Assembly: GCA_018287875.1 (NCBI GenBank)
Contig: JAGVVL010000002.1
Coordinates: 6,138,001 to 6,202,000 of the forward strand
Direction of reading: 5' to 3'
Source of the DNA: Nigrospora sphaerica
Lineage: Eukaryota; Ascomycota; Sordariomycetes; Amphisphaeriales; Apiosporaceae
Length of the DNA stretch: 64,000 nucleotides
A program made the translations under genes and the position numbers. Positions 12,276 through 22,647 of the stretch are shown here, piece by piece. Positions within the stretch are counted from its first letter, which is position 1. Every line of letters begins with the position of its first letter. The notes under the pieces are model-generated. The model did no database searches. It was not told where the DNA came from and saw nothing but the letters and a program-made list of their open reading frames with translations.

Positions 12276-13894
12276 GATGGCAGCGAGTCACGGAAAGGGA
12301 CCTGCAGCCGGCGATTCAAGAGGGAAACCTGTCAAGGCCTTGAGGGTTGAACATCCCAAAACCCCAACACCAGCCCGTGGGGAAGGGCGAGGGTGATATA
12401 GGACCCAGCCGGTCGGTTGGGGAGGGTTACGCCGAGCAGGCCTGGGCCGGCGAGCCACGGTGCAAGCCAGTCACACGGCGGTGGAGTGTCAGCCAGCGGG
12501 ATGGCATCTCTGCGATAGGAGGAAATACTGAAGGGGTGACCAGCGTCGGGTGACCCGGGCCCATCCGAGAACGTGGAGGTTCGTGAAGGTGCAGACAGGC
12601 CATGGCCAGACTAGCCCTCGGAGGGTGTGAACCGGGAACGCGACCGGGCCCACGAAGCAGAAAGAGGCCCAACAAAACCCGCCCACGGTCTGGCGCTCCG
12701 TCCAGCCACAGGATGGCCAGCAGGGAGGGGCCAAGAAGGCGGACCAGGGAGGGCAAACAGGCGGGTGGGGCGAGCTGGTGGAGGCTCCGTGAGTGGAAGC
12801 CGACCAGGGCAGGGCCGGACGGAAGTGAGCGAAGCGTGCGACGTGGGTCGGGCATCGCCCGGGAAGAGGAGGCGACAAGGGAGAGACAGAGAGCTCAGTA
12901 AGGCCAAGACGCCCTGGCCCCCCCCCGTCAGGAGGATCCGTGGCACCGTGAGCGCGATCCCCAAGAAGGGACGGAATGGTACGGCTCTGGTCGCTTGTCC
13001 CGATGCAGGTCGTCCGAGGCCGGGCAGCTTCCGAATCGGGCACGGAACCGGCTGTAGTCGCTCCGCATGGGCGGCCCGAAGAAGGCGAAATTGGCTGGGT
13101 CCCTGTGCCTGCATCTTGGCGCCCGTGGCTGGCTCTGTAACTTTTGTCTTTTCTTTTCTCGTCTTTCTTTCTCGGGTCCGCACACCTCCATCCTGATGGG
13201 TATCTCCTCTCCCCGCGGAACGTGGCGTCGACCATCTGGCGCGACCATTGCTGCCTGCGAGTGCTGATTACGCGAGGCCCGCGTGGGTGTCGCGATGGAT
13301 GCGTTGTGGGGTACGGAGTGGGTTGAACCGCTTCAGTCTGGGTTCCACAGCGCAGAGCGCTAGGTTCTGGCAGGTGCACGGTACGCATGCCGCCAGCATC
13401 GAAAGATGGCGATGGGATCAAATGTGCCGCTACCACGTATACTCGTGTCACATGGAAACTCTACTTGCACCTCCGTCCCAGTCTTGCCAACGAGGAAAGG
13501 GCGCTCCGGGGTCGCGATCCTTCGACGGAAAGACTCGCCCGCCGCACCGTCGCCTCCATGCATGCAAGTATTACACCCCCTTTTCGGAAACGCCTTCTTC
13601 ACGATCCGGCGGTCAACCACGTCCCAGGGGTCCATCACGTAACGTCACCGACCCCGAGAGGGAACCAGTGTAATGCCTGTGCCAGAAAAATAGATATTAA
13701 GACAGTTAGTAAACCATACATCCTAGGCAAACACTCGAAAAGAACATTTTGTTGGTATAGCCCATCCCTCCCTCCATCACAATTGACAGAGCAGTCGAGG
13801 CACTCGCTCATGTAGAATCCGTCATGCTTCCTCCGCGTCTTCCTTAGCCCGCATGTGCGCGGCCGGGCTCTACCGCCATAGCAGCCAATCTTAC
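12276..13894. other. CDH promoter region and gene-free interval
   Basis: The first few hundred bases upstream of 12275 should hold the CDH promoter. A TATATC on the minus strand at about 12396-12401 is a weak TATA candidate. From about 12550 to 13300 the plus strand is purine-rich and carries long open frames on both strands without recognisable domains. No gene is supported. The last part contains the 3' flank of the Lys/Asp-rich protein gene. Confidence 0.4.
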
Positions 13895-15581
13895 TTAGTA
13901 GCTGTAGGAGTAGTGCTCACCTCGGCCGCCGCCGTGGTAGTTCGAGTAATCCCTGTGGCCGTTGTTCGACCAGTAACCGTTATCGTTGTTGCCATTCTGG
14001 TTCCCGTTGTTGTTCCCGTAGTTGTTGTTGTTGTTGTTCCCGTTGTTGTTGTTGCCGTAGTAGTTGTTGTTGTTATTGTTGCCGCCGTAGTTGTCGTTAT
14101 TCCCGTGGTTGTTGTTGTTTCCGTAGTTGTTGTTGTTTCCATGGTTGTTGTTGTTTCCGTGGTTGTTGTTGTTGTTGTCGTAGTTGTTGTTGTTCCCGTT
14201 GTTGTTGTTGTTGCCGTAGTTGTTGTTATTGCCGTAGTTGTTGTTATTACCGTAGTTGTTGTTGTTGTTGTGCCCGTGGTGGTTGTTGTTATTGTTGTTG
14301 TTGTTGTTGTTGCCCCAGTTATGCCAGTTGCCCCAGCCAGAGAAGAAGCCGCCACCGTTGTTGTTGTTGTTGTTGCCGTTGTTGTTGTTTCCATGCCGTT
14401 TGTCCTTCTTCCCGCCATCCTTCTTCTTGTCGTCCTTCTTGTCATCCTTTTTGTCGTCCTTCTTCTTGTCGTCCTTCTTTTCATCCTTCTTGTCGTCCTT
14501 CTTCTTGTCGTCCTTCTTGTCGTCCTGCTTGACGTCCTTCTTGTCGTCCTTCTTGTCGTCCTTCTTGTCCTTCTTGTCGTCCTTCTTGTCATCCTTCTTG
14601 TCGTCCTTCTTCTTGTCGTCCTTCTCCTTGTCGTGCTTCTTGCCATCGGAACGCTTGTGCTTGTCGTGCTCCTTCTTGTCGTCTTTCTTGTCGTCCTTCT
14701 TCTTGTCATCCTTCTTGTCGTCGTCCTTCTTGACGTCCTTCTTGTCGCCCTTCTTGTCGTCCGTCTTCTTCTTGTCATCCTTCTTGTCGTCCTTCTTGTC
14801 ATCCTTCTTGTCGTCCTTCTTGTCATCCTTCTTGTCTTCCTTCTTGTCGTCCTTCTTGTCGTCCTTCTTCTTGTCGTCCTTCTCCTTGTCGTGCTTCTTG
14901 CCATCGGAACGTTTGTGCTTGTCATCCTTCTTCTTGCCGTCTTTCTTCTTGCCATCCTTATTCTTGCCGTCCTTCTTGGAGCCCTTTTTGTCCCCAGAAC
15001 GCTTGTGCTTGTCATCGTAGTGGTCTTTCTCTAACTTGATATCGCAGGTATCTAAATTGATTTGTTAGTATCCAGTAGCAAGTAATGGTCCGGGCGGAAT
15101 TTTGTAGATTCTCCTAAACTGGAGCAGGGGGAACATCGAGTGTCCATCAAGTGTATGATGATTGAGTGATGCCGACAATCGCAATAGTACAAAATCGCTT
15201 ACCCTTCATCCAATCTTTGAGGCCTATTCGGTACGCTCGTTAGCTATTCGTTCACTTCTGATTCTTCCCGGACGTGATGCTCTTACCCTTGTCGCATTTC
15301 TTGCAGTCGCCACAGAGCTTCTGAGCACAAGGGTAGACGAACTTGTACATCCAGTTCTTGAGCATCTGCTCGTCCTTGTGGCAGAAGTCGTAGGCGCTGC
15401 ACTTGCCGAGAACAAGCGAGCCATCGCCAAGGTAGCACAGGTTCTGCGAGATACAGAGAGCCTGGCAGGACGGCATGCTCTTCACAGACAGGTAGCCGTC
15501 GGCATTGTGCTTGTCACCACCCGGGACCGGGCTGGCAACGGCCGCGGTGGCCAGGAGAGTAGCAACAGCCGCAGAACGCAT
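13895..15581 (-). CDS. Secreted protein: Cys-rich head, Lys/Asp repeat, Asn/Gly/Tyr-rich tail
   Basis: I do not recognise this family. Exons 15581-15287 and 15051-13895 join in frame (AAGG then AT..) to 483 residues. Residues 1-16 (MRSAAVATLLATAAVA) are a signal peptide. Residues about 17-103 contain ten Cys, including CQALC and CGDCKKCDKG. Residues about 105-316 are almost only Lys and Asp (KKDDKK units) with HKRS(D)GKK interruptions. Residues about 317-480 are Asn-rich with Gly, Tyr and His (NNNNYGNNNNHG units), broken by GFFSGWGNWHNWGN near 340, and end in HYSYSY. A block is repeated with a 258-base period (14624-14665 and 14882-14923). The composition suggests an extracellular matrix, wall-associated or ion-binding protein, but this is inference. 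The splice acceptor at 15052-15053 is the least certain part. The opposite strand is also open as a shadow. Confidence 0.75.
13990..14390. repeat. Imperfect trinucleotide (GTT/AAC) repeat tract
   Basis: Dense runs of gttgtt on the plus strand, read on the minus strand as AAC codons, encode the Asn-rich tail of the gene spanning 13895-15581. Interruptions encode Gly, Tyr and His, so the tract is a coding microsatellite likely to vary in length. Confidence 0.85.
14400..15010. repeat. Coding repeat tract encoding Lys/Asp units
   Basis: Repeated gtcgtccttctt units on the plus strand read as AAGAAGGACGAC (KKDD) on the minus strand. A longer unit carrying the HKRSDGKK block is present twice exactly 258 bases apart (14624-14665, 14882-14923). 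This is a multiple of three, so the duplication kept the reading frame. A third, partial HKRSGDKK copy lies near 15000. Confidence 0.85.
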
Positions 15582-16337
15582 ATTGAAAACTATATGCGTT
15601 AGAAGAAAGGGAAGACGGGAACCGAAAAGGGGGGATCCGGGTGAAAAGGTGCGATGCTGCTATGGCGGAGACAACTTCGATGACGCCGACGAGGTCTGAT
15701 GGAAACAGGGGAGTACTGAGATTTGGCAGCTTATATCAACATCTTAATGTACTCTTCCGGACCAACGAGGACGGGCGTCGGACCGACGGTTTGCTTGCGT
15801 GAGGCGGCCAAGTGTGCCCGAACTCACCACAACAAACCGTCTCGTATCTTCTTTCATGGGCCGTCATTGTCCAATGTGCCCTGTAATCTCGGGGCATGGC
15901 GGGAGAGCCCAGTGAGCAAACTGTGTCTCGGAGCATCGCATGGATACTTATTCCGCGCTGGTCAGCCCTTGGGTGAGAGCTTTCGAGAGTTGAGTCTCAC
16001 TTGAGTGTAGGCGAGGCAGGACGTTCACAGAATTTGGTTTGGCCGTGGATGGAGCGCAGAGCGGGTTTCGGCGATAGCATGAATGGGGAGGCAAATCCCA
16101 GAGGGTGGAGAAATGTGCGAAGTGTACCGAGTATTGACCATACTAGGCCCGAGCATGAGCCAATGGTGCTCAGCACTTTCCCCGTACACGGACGACGCCA
16201 CAACCCGTTGGCAGCGTAATGAGCACCGAAAAGCAAATCGATCGGAGACACGAGTTAGGTGGCGAGTCTCAACCACCCGCAATTAGGTACCAATGCAACC
16301 GGAAAGACGGCCAAGACAGATGCCCCGGCCGGCCATT
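15582..16337. other. Intergenic region with upstream promoter
   Basis: Holds the promoter of the Lys/Asp-rich gene, with a minus-strand GATATAAG at 15730-15737 about 150 bases upstream of its ATG as a possible TATA box. No gene is visible in the remainder. Confidence 0.4.
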
Positions 16338-17447
16338 TTATCCCAAATCAGCATGCCTCACCTCGTGGGAGCCGCCCAGCAAGAAGCAGCCTCCGCCCTT
16401 GTGGTGTGATGCTGTGTAGCAAATGCCTTCGGTCTCGATGCCTACCCACCCGGGCTTGTTCCACGTCGTACCCACGATGTTGAAGGTAGGAAAGGTCAAA
16501 CCCTGACGAACCAGGTCTGCCCTTATATAGAGAAGCGTGCCGCCAACGCTGTCAAGAGGAATAAGGTCCTCATTCGATGTGCCGGCGACATGCACGTCGG
16601 CGTATATTCTCGTCTGGACGTTCTGCGCCACGGCATTATCGCGGTCGTCGTCTCCGACGACACCGAGGAGCGCCGGTGCGGCGTCGCGATTCACGGACCA
16701 GGCATTCTTGTCGTAATTCTGCATCAAGTGCTGCCGACACCGCGCCGTTATGAGACCCACGTCCTGACGCTGCTCGGAATGCTTCAGCATAGTCTGCAGA
16801 ATTCCTCGCGTCAGCCCGACCACATCAGCGTCGAGCCAGATGATATGTCTTTCGTCGCCAAGGCTGCGAAGCATAAGGTAGTTGCGCAGCGCGGCAATGG
16901 CGGCGCGACGCTCGAGCTGCACGGACGGCTTGTGCCGCTCCCTGTACGAGAATTTGGGGCCGTCGTCCTCTTTAAGTAGCACAACGGTCCGCGCGAATGG
17001 CAGTTGCGCCGCGGCCTTCTTGGCCTCGTCAAACTCGTCCGACGACGAAGTCATCAAGCTCAAGGAGACGTTGGAGAGGTTCAGGTCGGTGGAAACCAGC
17101 AGGTCCAGGAAGTCATGGATGGACCTGCCGGTGGAACGGAAGTCCTTGCTCCAGCTGGACCGATCCTTGTTCAGGACCAGGAACAAGATGCCGGGCGGGG
17201 GTGCGTCGTCAGTGACAAGTTGTCGGCTAAAATACATCGTTCCATCCTGCAGCCGGGCCTCATTCTCCAGGATCTGCGGCTCCACTGGCAGCGGGTGGTG
17301 GTACCGCGCGGGCTGGTTGCCGATGCAGGACCAGAACGTCTTGCATGAGTACGCGCGACGCCGTGGCTCCGTGGTGTAGTAGAGGACAAAGAGGAGGAAC
17401 AAGACGGTGCCGAGCAGGATCCGTCGGTAGGTAGGGCGGGCCCGCAT
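16338..17447 (-). CDS. Anp1/Mnn9-like mannosyltransferase (GT62)
   Basis: Probable Golgi type II membrane glycosyltransferase that extends N-linked mannan, related to the Mnn9, Anp1 and Van1 subunits of mannan polymerase. It is a single intronless frame of 369 residues if started at the ATG at 17447, chosen because MRARPTYRRILLG directly precedes the hydrophobic anchor LLGTVLFLLFVLYY (about residues 11-24). An in-frame upstream extension exists but looks non-coding. The catalytic domain shows ILFLVLNKDRSSW, HDFLDLLVSTDLNLSNVSL, KEDDGPKFSYRERHKPSVQ, the metal-binding DxD in HIIWLDADVVG near residue 206, and the late block GWVGIETEGICYTASHHKG. These blocks are in the family's usual order. The C-terminus (CFLLGGSHEVRHADLG) differs from Mnn9 itself, so this is a paralogous branch. 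Confidence 0.85.
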   Translation of the reverse strand: MRARPTYRRILLGTVLFLLFVLYYTTEPRRRAYSCKTFWSCIGNQPARYHHPLPVEPQILENEARLQDGTMYFSRQLVTDDAPPPGILFLVLNKDRSSWSKDFRSTGRSIHDFLDLLVSTDLNLSNVSLSLMTSSSDEFDEAKKAAAQLPFARTVVLLKEDDGPKFSYRERHKPSVQLERRAAIAALRNYLMLRSLGDERHIIWLDADVVGLTRGILQTMLKHSEQRQDVGLITARCRQHLMQNYDKNAWSVNRDAAPALLGVVGDDDRDNAVAQNVQTRIYADVHVAGTSNEDLIPLDSVGGTLLYIRADLVRQGLTFPTFNIVGTTWNKPGWVGIETEGICYTASHHKGGGCFLLGGSHEVRHADLG

Positions 17448-17964
17448 CGTCGAGAGGTTGCGTGCCTGCGGTCGCTCAATGCATGGCACAGGGATAGAGA
17501 TGCCAAAGAAGAGCTTCGAGGCGACTGCTGGGCACTTGCGATGCAATGGAGCATCAGAGACAGCTAGAGACGAAGTAAGGAATAGAGGCACCGACTTGGG
17601 AAAAGGGAGACGGCAGCTCCCAGCCCAGCCCCAGTTTTCTTCCAGCACTGCCGGCCGCAAGGGGGTTGCCTAGAAATTAGGCGGGGTACCTGCGGCTGAC
17701 GAATGCACAAGGATGCGGCGCCGGCGATCTTTCGTGGTTGGTTGGTTTCAAGGTGAGGTCTATGTTGGCGGGACGCTGCTGAGAAGACGAGACGGCAGCC
17801 AAAGATACGTCCAAGCAGCCGTACTGACCGAGAGATAGGAGGACCTCCATCATAAGGTCCTCCTCACCATGGCCAAGTCATCATTCCGCCTTGCATAAAC
17901 CGGCGTGTTTGGGTTTTATTTCGCGGCATGTGATGAGTTATCTGCTACCCGCACCTGTCCACCA
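17448..17964. other. Short intergenic region
   Basis: Non-coding flank between the glycosyltransferase start and the GNAT gene end. It contains an inverted repeat around 17841-17866 (aggaggacctccat..aaggtcctcct) that can form a hairpin. No gene is seen. Confidence 0.4.
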
Positions 17965-18634
17965 CTACACCAGGCGTTTCTCGAGCACGCGGTAGTCGCA
18001 TGGTCTCCTCAGGAGGGGCGCGAGATCCGGATAATCATGCTGGAAGTTGGCCAGCTTCACGAGCTCGTACCCCGAACGGGTATACCAAGCCGACAGCCTG
18101 GCCTTGAACGCGTGCTCCAAGTCAGTCGGAAACAGCAACTCCAGCCGCGACGCGCCGCCCTGCCGCCCGGCAGTGTGTCTCGGCGAAAGACAGAATCTGC
18201 CGCCCGAGGCCGCTGCCGCGGTATAGGGGGTCCAGGGCGAACATGCCAAAGTCAGCGGCCGTCGCATCGGGGCTGGGCCGCAAATGGAAGCAGCCGATGG
18301 GCCGGCCCTTGGAGACGGACGAACCGCCTGGCGTGTCCCGGATATAGGCGACTCCCAGCTCTCCGTCACGAATATACGTTCGGATCGCCTCGGGCTTGGT
18401 TCGCTGGAAGCCCTCGTTCCACATGTCGCCTTCCGTCTCCAAGTACACCTGGTTGACAATGAAAGCCAGTCTCTTGACCAAGGCCTCGTTATCCGCAGCG
18501 GACGGCGGGGCGATTTCCGTCACCACATCGTCCTGGCTTGGACCTGGTCTGGCTGCCGATTCGGGGGTCGGAGTCGCTGTGGAGGCCGGCACGACGGTCT
18601 CAGAGGCAATTCTAGTTGATGCATGACTGTCCAT
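17965..18634 (-). CDS. GNAT-family N-acetyltransferase with frameshift
   Basis: Predicted acyl-CoA-dependent N-acetyltransferase of unknown substrate. The start at 18634 (MDSHASTRIASE) gives a Ser/Thr/Pro-rich N-terminus, then VKRLAFIVNQVYLETEGDMWNEGFQRT, GELGVAYI, GRPIGCFHLRP and FGMFALDPLYRGSGLGRQILSFAETHCR. This last block is the acetyl-CoA-binding motif A with its R/GxGxG pattern. The frame then ends in VAVSD and stop. The neighbouring frame continues the fold as SRLELLFPTDLEHAFKARL, WYTRSGYELVKLANF and a C-terminus ending EKRLV at 17965. The two frames must be joined at about 18140-18170 by a one-base change, since no GT-AG intron fits. It is either a sequence error in a G/C-rich stretch or a recently broken gene. 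Confidence 0.75.
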
Positions 18635-19268
18635 GGTTACTGTAGAATCGAGACCGCCTGCTTGCTGACTGAAGAACAAAAAGAGTCCACAACGTGTTGC
18701 CTGAGTTTCGGTGAGCCGCTTCCGCCCGACGAACATCTAGGGGTACTTCATACCACACAGACGACTTTGGCTTTACATCTGGGAAGACCTTACGGACTAT
18801 TCGGTCAACTGAAGGGGGGCAAAGACCTATTGGCCACGGATGGGCGTAAAAAGTAAAAATAACCAGGCGTCGAGCGACATCGACCGGTAGATGCCGTAGT
18901 GTCCTGGTGCAACGGCAGCTATTGAAATATGCGCACAAAGTATCCCCATACAAGGTAGGAAATACCTGGATTGAGCAGCGGGCGCGCTAACGCTCATAAG
19001 CACGCCCCCCACGTCAACATGCAGTGAGATCTGATCTTCTGCGCCTCAACGCATCACAAACACGGATGTCCTCGGATAAGATGGGCGACGCTCAGTCATT
19101 AGTCATTTCTCTTATTATCCACTTCTCAATGAGGGCCATTACCAAGCGGTATTCCACCCTTATTTGTGGGTTTCCGCTCATCTCTCAATTCAATTAGGCT
19201 CTAGGCTCCTGGGTATCAATCCGCCATTGTCGTTTTCGAAAGCAACGCCACAATACAGAGCATGTCTA
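18635..19268. other. Intergenic region, no feature seen
   Basis: About 630 bases between the GNAT gene start and the next gene's stop codon, of mixed composition. No domain-bearing frame or RNA gene was seen. Confidence 0.4.
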
Positions 19269-19985
19269 TTACAAAATGGCAACAGCGCCTACCAGGCCAG
19301 CGGCCATGAGAACAGCCCCGATCACGCCCTTCTCCCTGGCCGCGAGAGCCTCGCTCGGTTTCGCCGCGGCGGCCTCGGACGTGGCGGCGGGGACATCACT
19401 CTCTCTGGCAGGCGCGTTGGCAATAGCAACCTCGGTAGAGACCGGGGTCTTGGTGGCAGGAGTTTCCTCGACCAAGGTCTTGAGGGCGGCCGAGGTGGAG
19501 GGCGTCTGCTCGGCGGTAGTTTTCGGGGCGGCCGGGGTAGCGGGCGTCTTGGTCTCGGGCTGAGCCGTTGGCTTGGGCGGCGGAACGGTCTTGGAGGTGC
19601 TCGAGGTCGTGGTGGTGCAGACGGGCAGGGTCTGGGCGACGGACAGGAGCTCGGGGCAGTCGCTGAGCGCCGCGACGATCTCGGAGCTGTGCGACGAGAA
19701 CCAACCGAAGGCCTGCGAGGTGTACGACTCCCAGGCCTTGGCCGTCTCGCCCTTGAAGCTGGGGGTCGCACAAGGGTCGGCGGGCAAGGTCGCGCTCATG
19801 AGGGCCGGCGGCGGCGTGGGCAGCGCGTTGTAAACGGGCATCAATTCGCTGAGGGCGTCTTGGCATTTGTCATCGAGGCCATCCGTCTGTCGGGGCTGCA
19901 CGAAGTCGCGCTTGACGACCGCCGGCAGGTGGGCCGATGCCACGGCGGCCAGGGAGGCCGAGAGCACGAGCGACTGCGCATACAT
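19269..19985 (-). CDS. Small secreted GPI-anchored protein, Ala/Thr/Pro-rich
   Basis: Single-exon gene of 238 residues, started at 19985 because MYAQSLVLSASLAAVASA is a clear signal peptide. The ordered part (about 19-125) has four Cys, in DDKCQDAL, ADPCATPS, SDCPELL and LPVCTTTT, and the stretch SYTSQAFGWFSSHSSEIVAAL. Residues about 126-210 are a low-complexity stalk rich in Thr, Pro, Ala and Lys. The C-terminus EKGVIGAVLMAAGLVGAVAIL is a hydrophobic GPI-transfer signal. Similar architecture occurs in fungal cell-surface proteins, some named infection-structure-specific proteins. I infer a plasma-membrane or wall location. The biochemical function is unknown. Confidence 0.8.
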   Translation of the reverse strand: MYAQSLVLSASLAAVASAHLPAVVKRDFVQPRQTDGLDDKCQDALSELMPVYNALPTPPPALMSATLPADPCATPSFKGETAKAWESYTSQAFGWFSSHSSEIVAALSDCPELLSVAQTLPVCTTTTSSTSKTVPPPKPTAQPETKTPATPAAPKTTAEQTPSTSAALKTLVEETPATKTPVSTEVAIANAPARESDVPAATSEAAAAKPSEALAAREKGVIGAVLMAAGLVGAVAIL

Positions 19986-22647
19986 GTTGAGGGAACGTAG
20001 GTAGTGGATGGTGAAGCCTCTGGATTGATTACGGCGGTGGGATCGTGGGGGGGGAATAGCGTCGATAGCGAGTGGCGGGACCCCAACCTTTTCGAGAAAT
20101 ACGGCGTAATGAGCGAAAGCGATCTTGCCGGTCGAGTTCAAACAGGAAGAAAAGTAGGTCTGTGTATACGGCGATCGTCGCGGCGGGAATCAATTATCTT
20201 TTATTCAGGCTGCCCGTGGATCGTGCTGCCGACCTGCCTCCGCAAATTGGCAGCCCTGAGAAGAAGTGGGCTATGATCCAAGCCCCTGGCGGCTAATTCA
20301 TGCCCACCGTCCATCATCACAGCTGATACAACGGCGCTCTGGGCAACCAAAAGCAAGTGACTGCTTATACCCACTTGGTTACATACCTCATTTGTATGTA
20401 AACCGGGTGGGTATGAGAAGCCAACCGGTCACTGCCTCTCCTGCCTTTTCTACCTCCATACCATGTATGTCACAGAAGCGTTGGCCTCGGTCGCGGAATC
20501 CGGCTGAGGCCTGCCGTGACGACGCCATTAAGCCATCATCAGCATCGACCACATGCTGGTGGCCAGTGGCCATCGCCATGGGCGCAGGTTGCTCGGGGTC
20601 GATTGGGGGGGGGGGCTTTGCTGGTTTCAAGTTGAATATGCCCGAGCCGCAAAACTGACTGCTTCCAACCGCGTTACTGGCTCAGCATTCAGGGGCACTT
20701 GCGGCCATGGGTCGAAACACCACCCAGAGCCGGTTCGCAGGGGTCAAGTGGAGCTCCAGATTGCCTCGCGCAGGGATCCAGGATTACAGAGCTGCCATCT
20801 TTCCCGTCTTTCCCAGCCCCGGATTGCAGGTGAACACCCCTCCACGACTGCCTCGTAGTTGTAGGTACATGCGACGCTCCGATGTGACGGCATCCTTTCA
20901 CAGCCACTGGCACGGGAAGAGACCACAGGGCTGACTCGCAGTGGCCTTGGCGGTCACTTTTAATTGAGTTTTGCAGTGGGAGATGGGAATTTTCGTTTTC
21001 CAAAAGTACATGACCTCATGTGCTTCTCCGCGGCAAAGCGGTAGCGGAGGTTCTAAAACCAAAAGAAGCGATTTCTTTAATTGGATACACAGTGAGAAGC
21101 ATGCATATAGGCTTATTACCACATTCTGAACATCGTGAACGGAGCCAGTCAAGTCCAGATATGGAGAGAACTACGGCGGATGCAGACAACCGTCAGTCCT
21201 AAAGAAGCGAAGCTAATTATCGGTAGAAATGACAGAGCTGTTACGGCGCCGTCAGTGTCGTAGTACTGACGATGACTAGCATATACAGCTACTACTGAGA
21301 GACAGGATGGTTCTCGCGTTGATAGGCATATGGAGTAGGGCGGACGGTGGCGCAGGGTCATTTTCACAGAGCCCACCCTAGTAACATTTTAGGCGCCACT
21401 ACCGGCAGGAGACTCTGCATACCCGCGTCTATTATCAGCCCTACACCAGGGCAGCCAGTACATCATTTCAGATATCAGAACTCAGATTCCTAGTCCCGAG
21501 TATGACCCTGGCCAATGCTTTACATGTCTCTTGTCTCCTGCTTTGCGTTGAACATCAGCTGCAGCTCGAGTGGTGCGTCTGGGTCGGGTTCACTAAAGTA
21601 ACTGGTTATTACAAACCCGTTGCGCTTTTTCTCCCTCCATTCTACCAGGTATCTACGCCTGTTGCTTCGAAATACGCAGGCGATATCCTGACATAATGCG
21701 TTTAACTACGATGAATGGGGGTTTGTATTTCTCCTCTGCCATTGTATTACCTTTGTGTCGCCGTAGAAATTCTACATTCAGCAGACCGCCGGCCAAATAG
21801 CTACGCTGTCTGAAGGAGCTAAACATTTGTCCCGCCCACCGGGATCGTTGTAGACAGAATAAACCCGCTTATTTTACTGATCGCGATTAGAAGTAGCTTT
21901 CTAAGATAACAAGTGACGCAAGCTGTTCTGCCTAACAAGTCACTGACAGGGATTTGGTGCAACATTCTTTAAGTAAACTGATAGGCAAGTGAAATTAATC
22001 GGAGAACACTCAAGGATACGATGATTTCACCCATTTTCCATTCAATAAATGGTCGGCACTACCACCCACCCAACCCAGCTCAAGATTTGTTCAGTGTATG
22101 CATACCACTCACGGCATTTTCAGGTCGGGACGGAACAATAACGTCGGGTGCGAAGTGTCGGGACTGGGTGGCCCGTATGCAAGCTAGAGGCGAATCCTCT
22201 TGGTCATCAAGGCATCCCGACAGCTTTGGCCCGCGATGACGACCCCAGGGAGATCGAACCCCTGTCGTACGTTTTGAAGCTTGACCATGCGATGATTTGC
22301 AAGAAGGTCGTGATTGTGGCTCTGTTTGGTCGAAATTGTCCCGAATGATGAGAAACTTCGTCTCTATGGAAAACTGGTGGCTCCCCCATAATCAATCAGA
22401 TTCTTGTCCGGTAGGTCCTTACCAAGTTTCAGGGAGTAGCTTAGACTGTTAAGTGATTAGTGATGCTCTGGAGAGTACAGTGACCACACAAAATACTAAA
22501 TTGGATTATTACCTCTTCGAAACGAATTCTTCGCTGTCCGCGACAAAAGGTTCAGGTATCACTACCTCTACGTAATGGCCATAACTATACTATTATCGCC
22601 CATCGGCATCCATTGCTTCGCGTTATAGTTGTAATCTGAAGCTTCTT
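19986..22647. other. A+T-richer gene-free interval
   Basis: From about 20900 the sequence becomes clearly more A+T-rich than the flanking genes and has frequent stops in all frames. I see no gene, terminal repeats or transposase motifs. A G run lies at about 20602-20611. At 22239-22310 the minus strand can fold a tRNA-like acceptor and T arm (see findings). Confidence 0.45.

Noticed and set aside
13853..15034. Long plus-strand open frame rich in Val and Leu opposite the Lys/Asp gene
   Set aside because: It is the antisense reading of the AAC and AAG/GAC codon repeats. The minus-strand frame has the signal peptide, the splice-linked Cys-rich exon and a proper stop.
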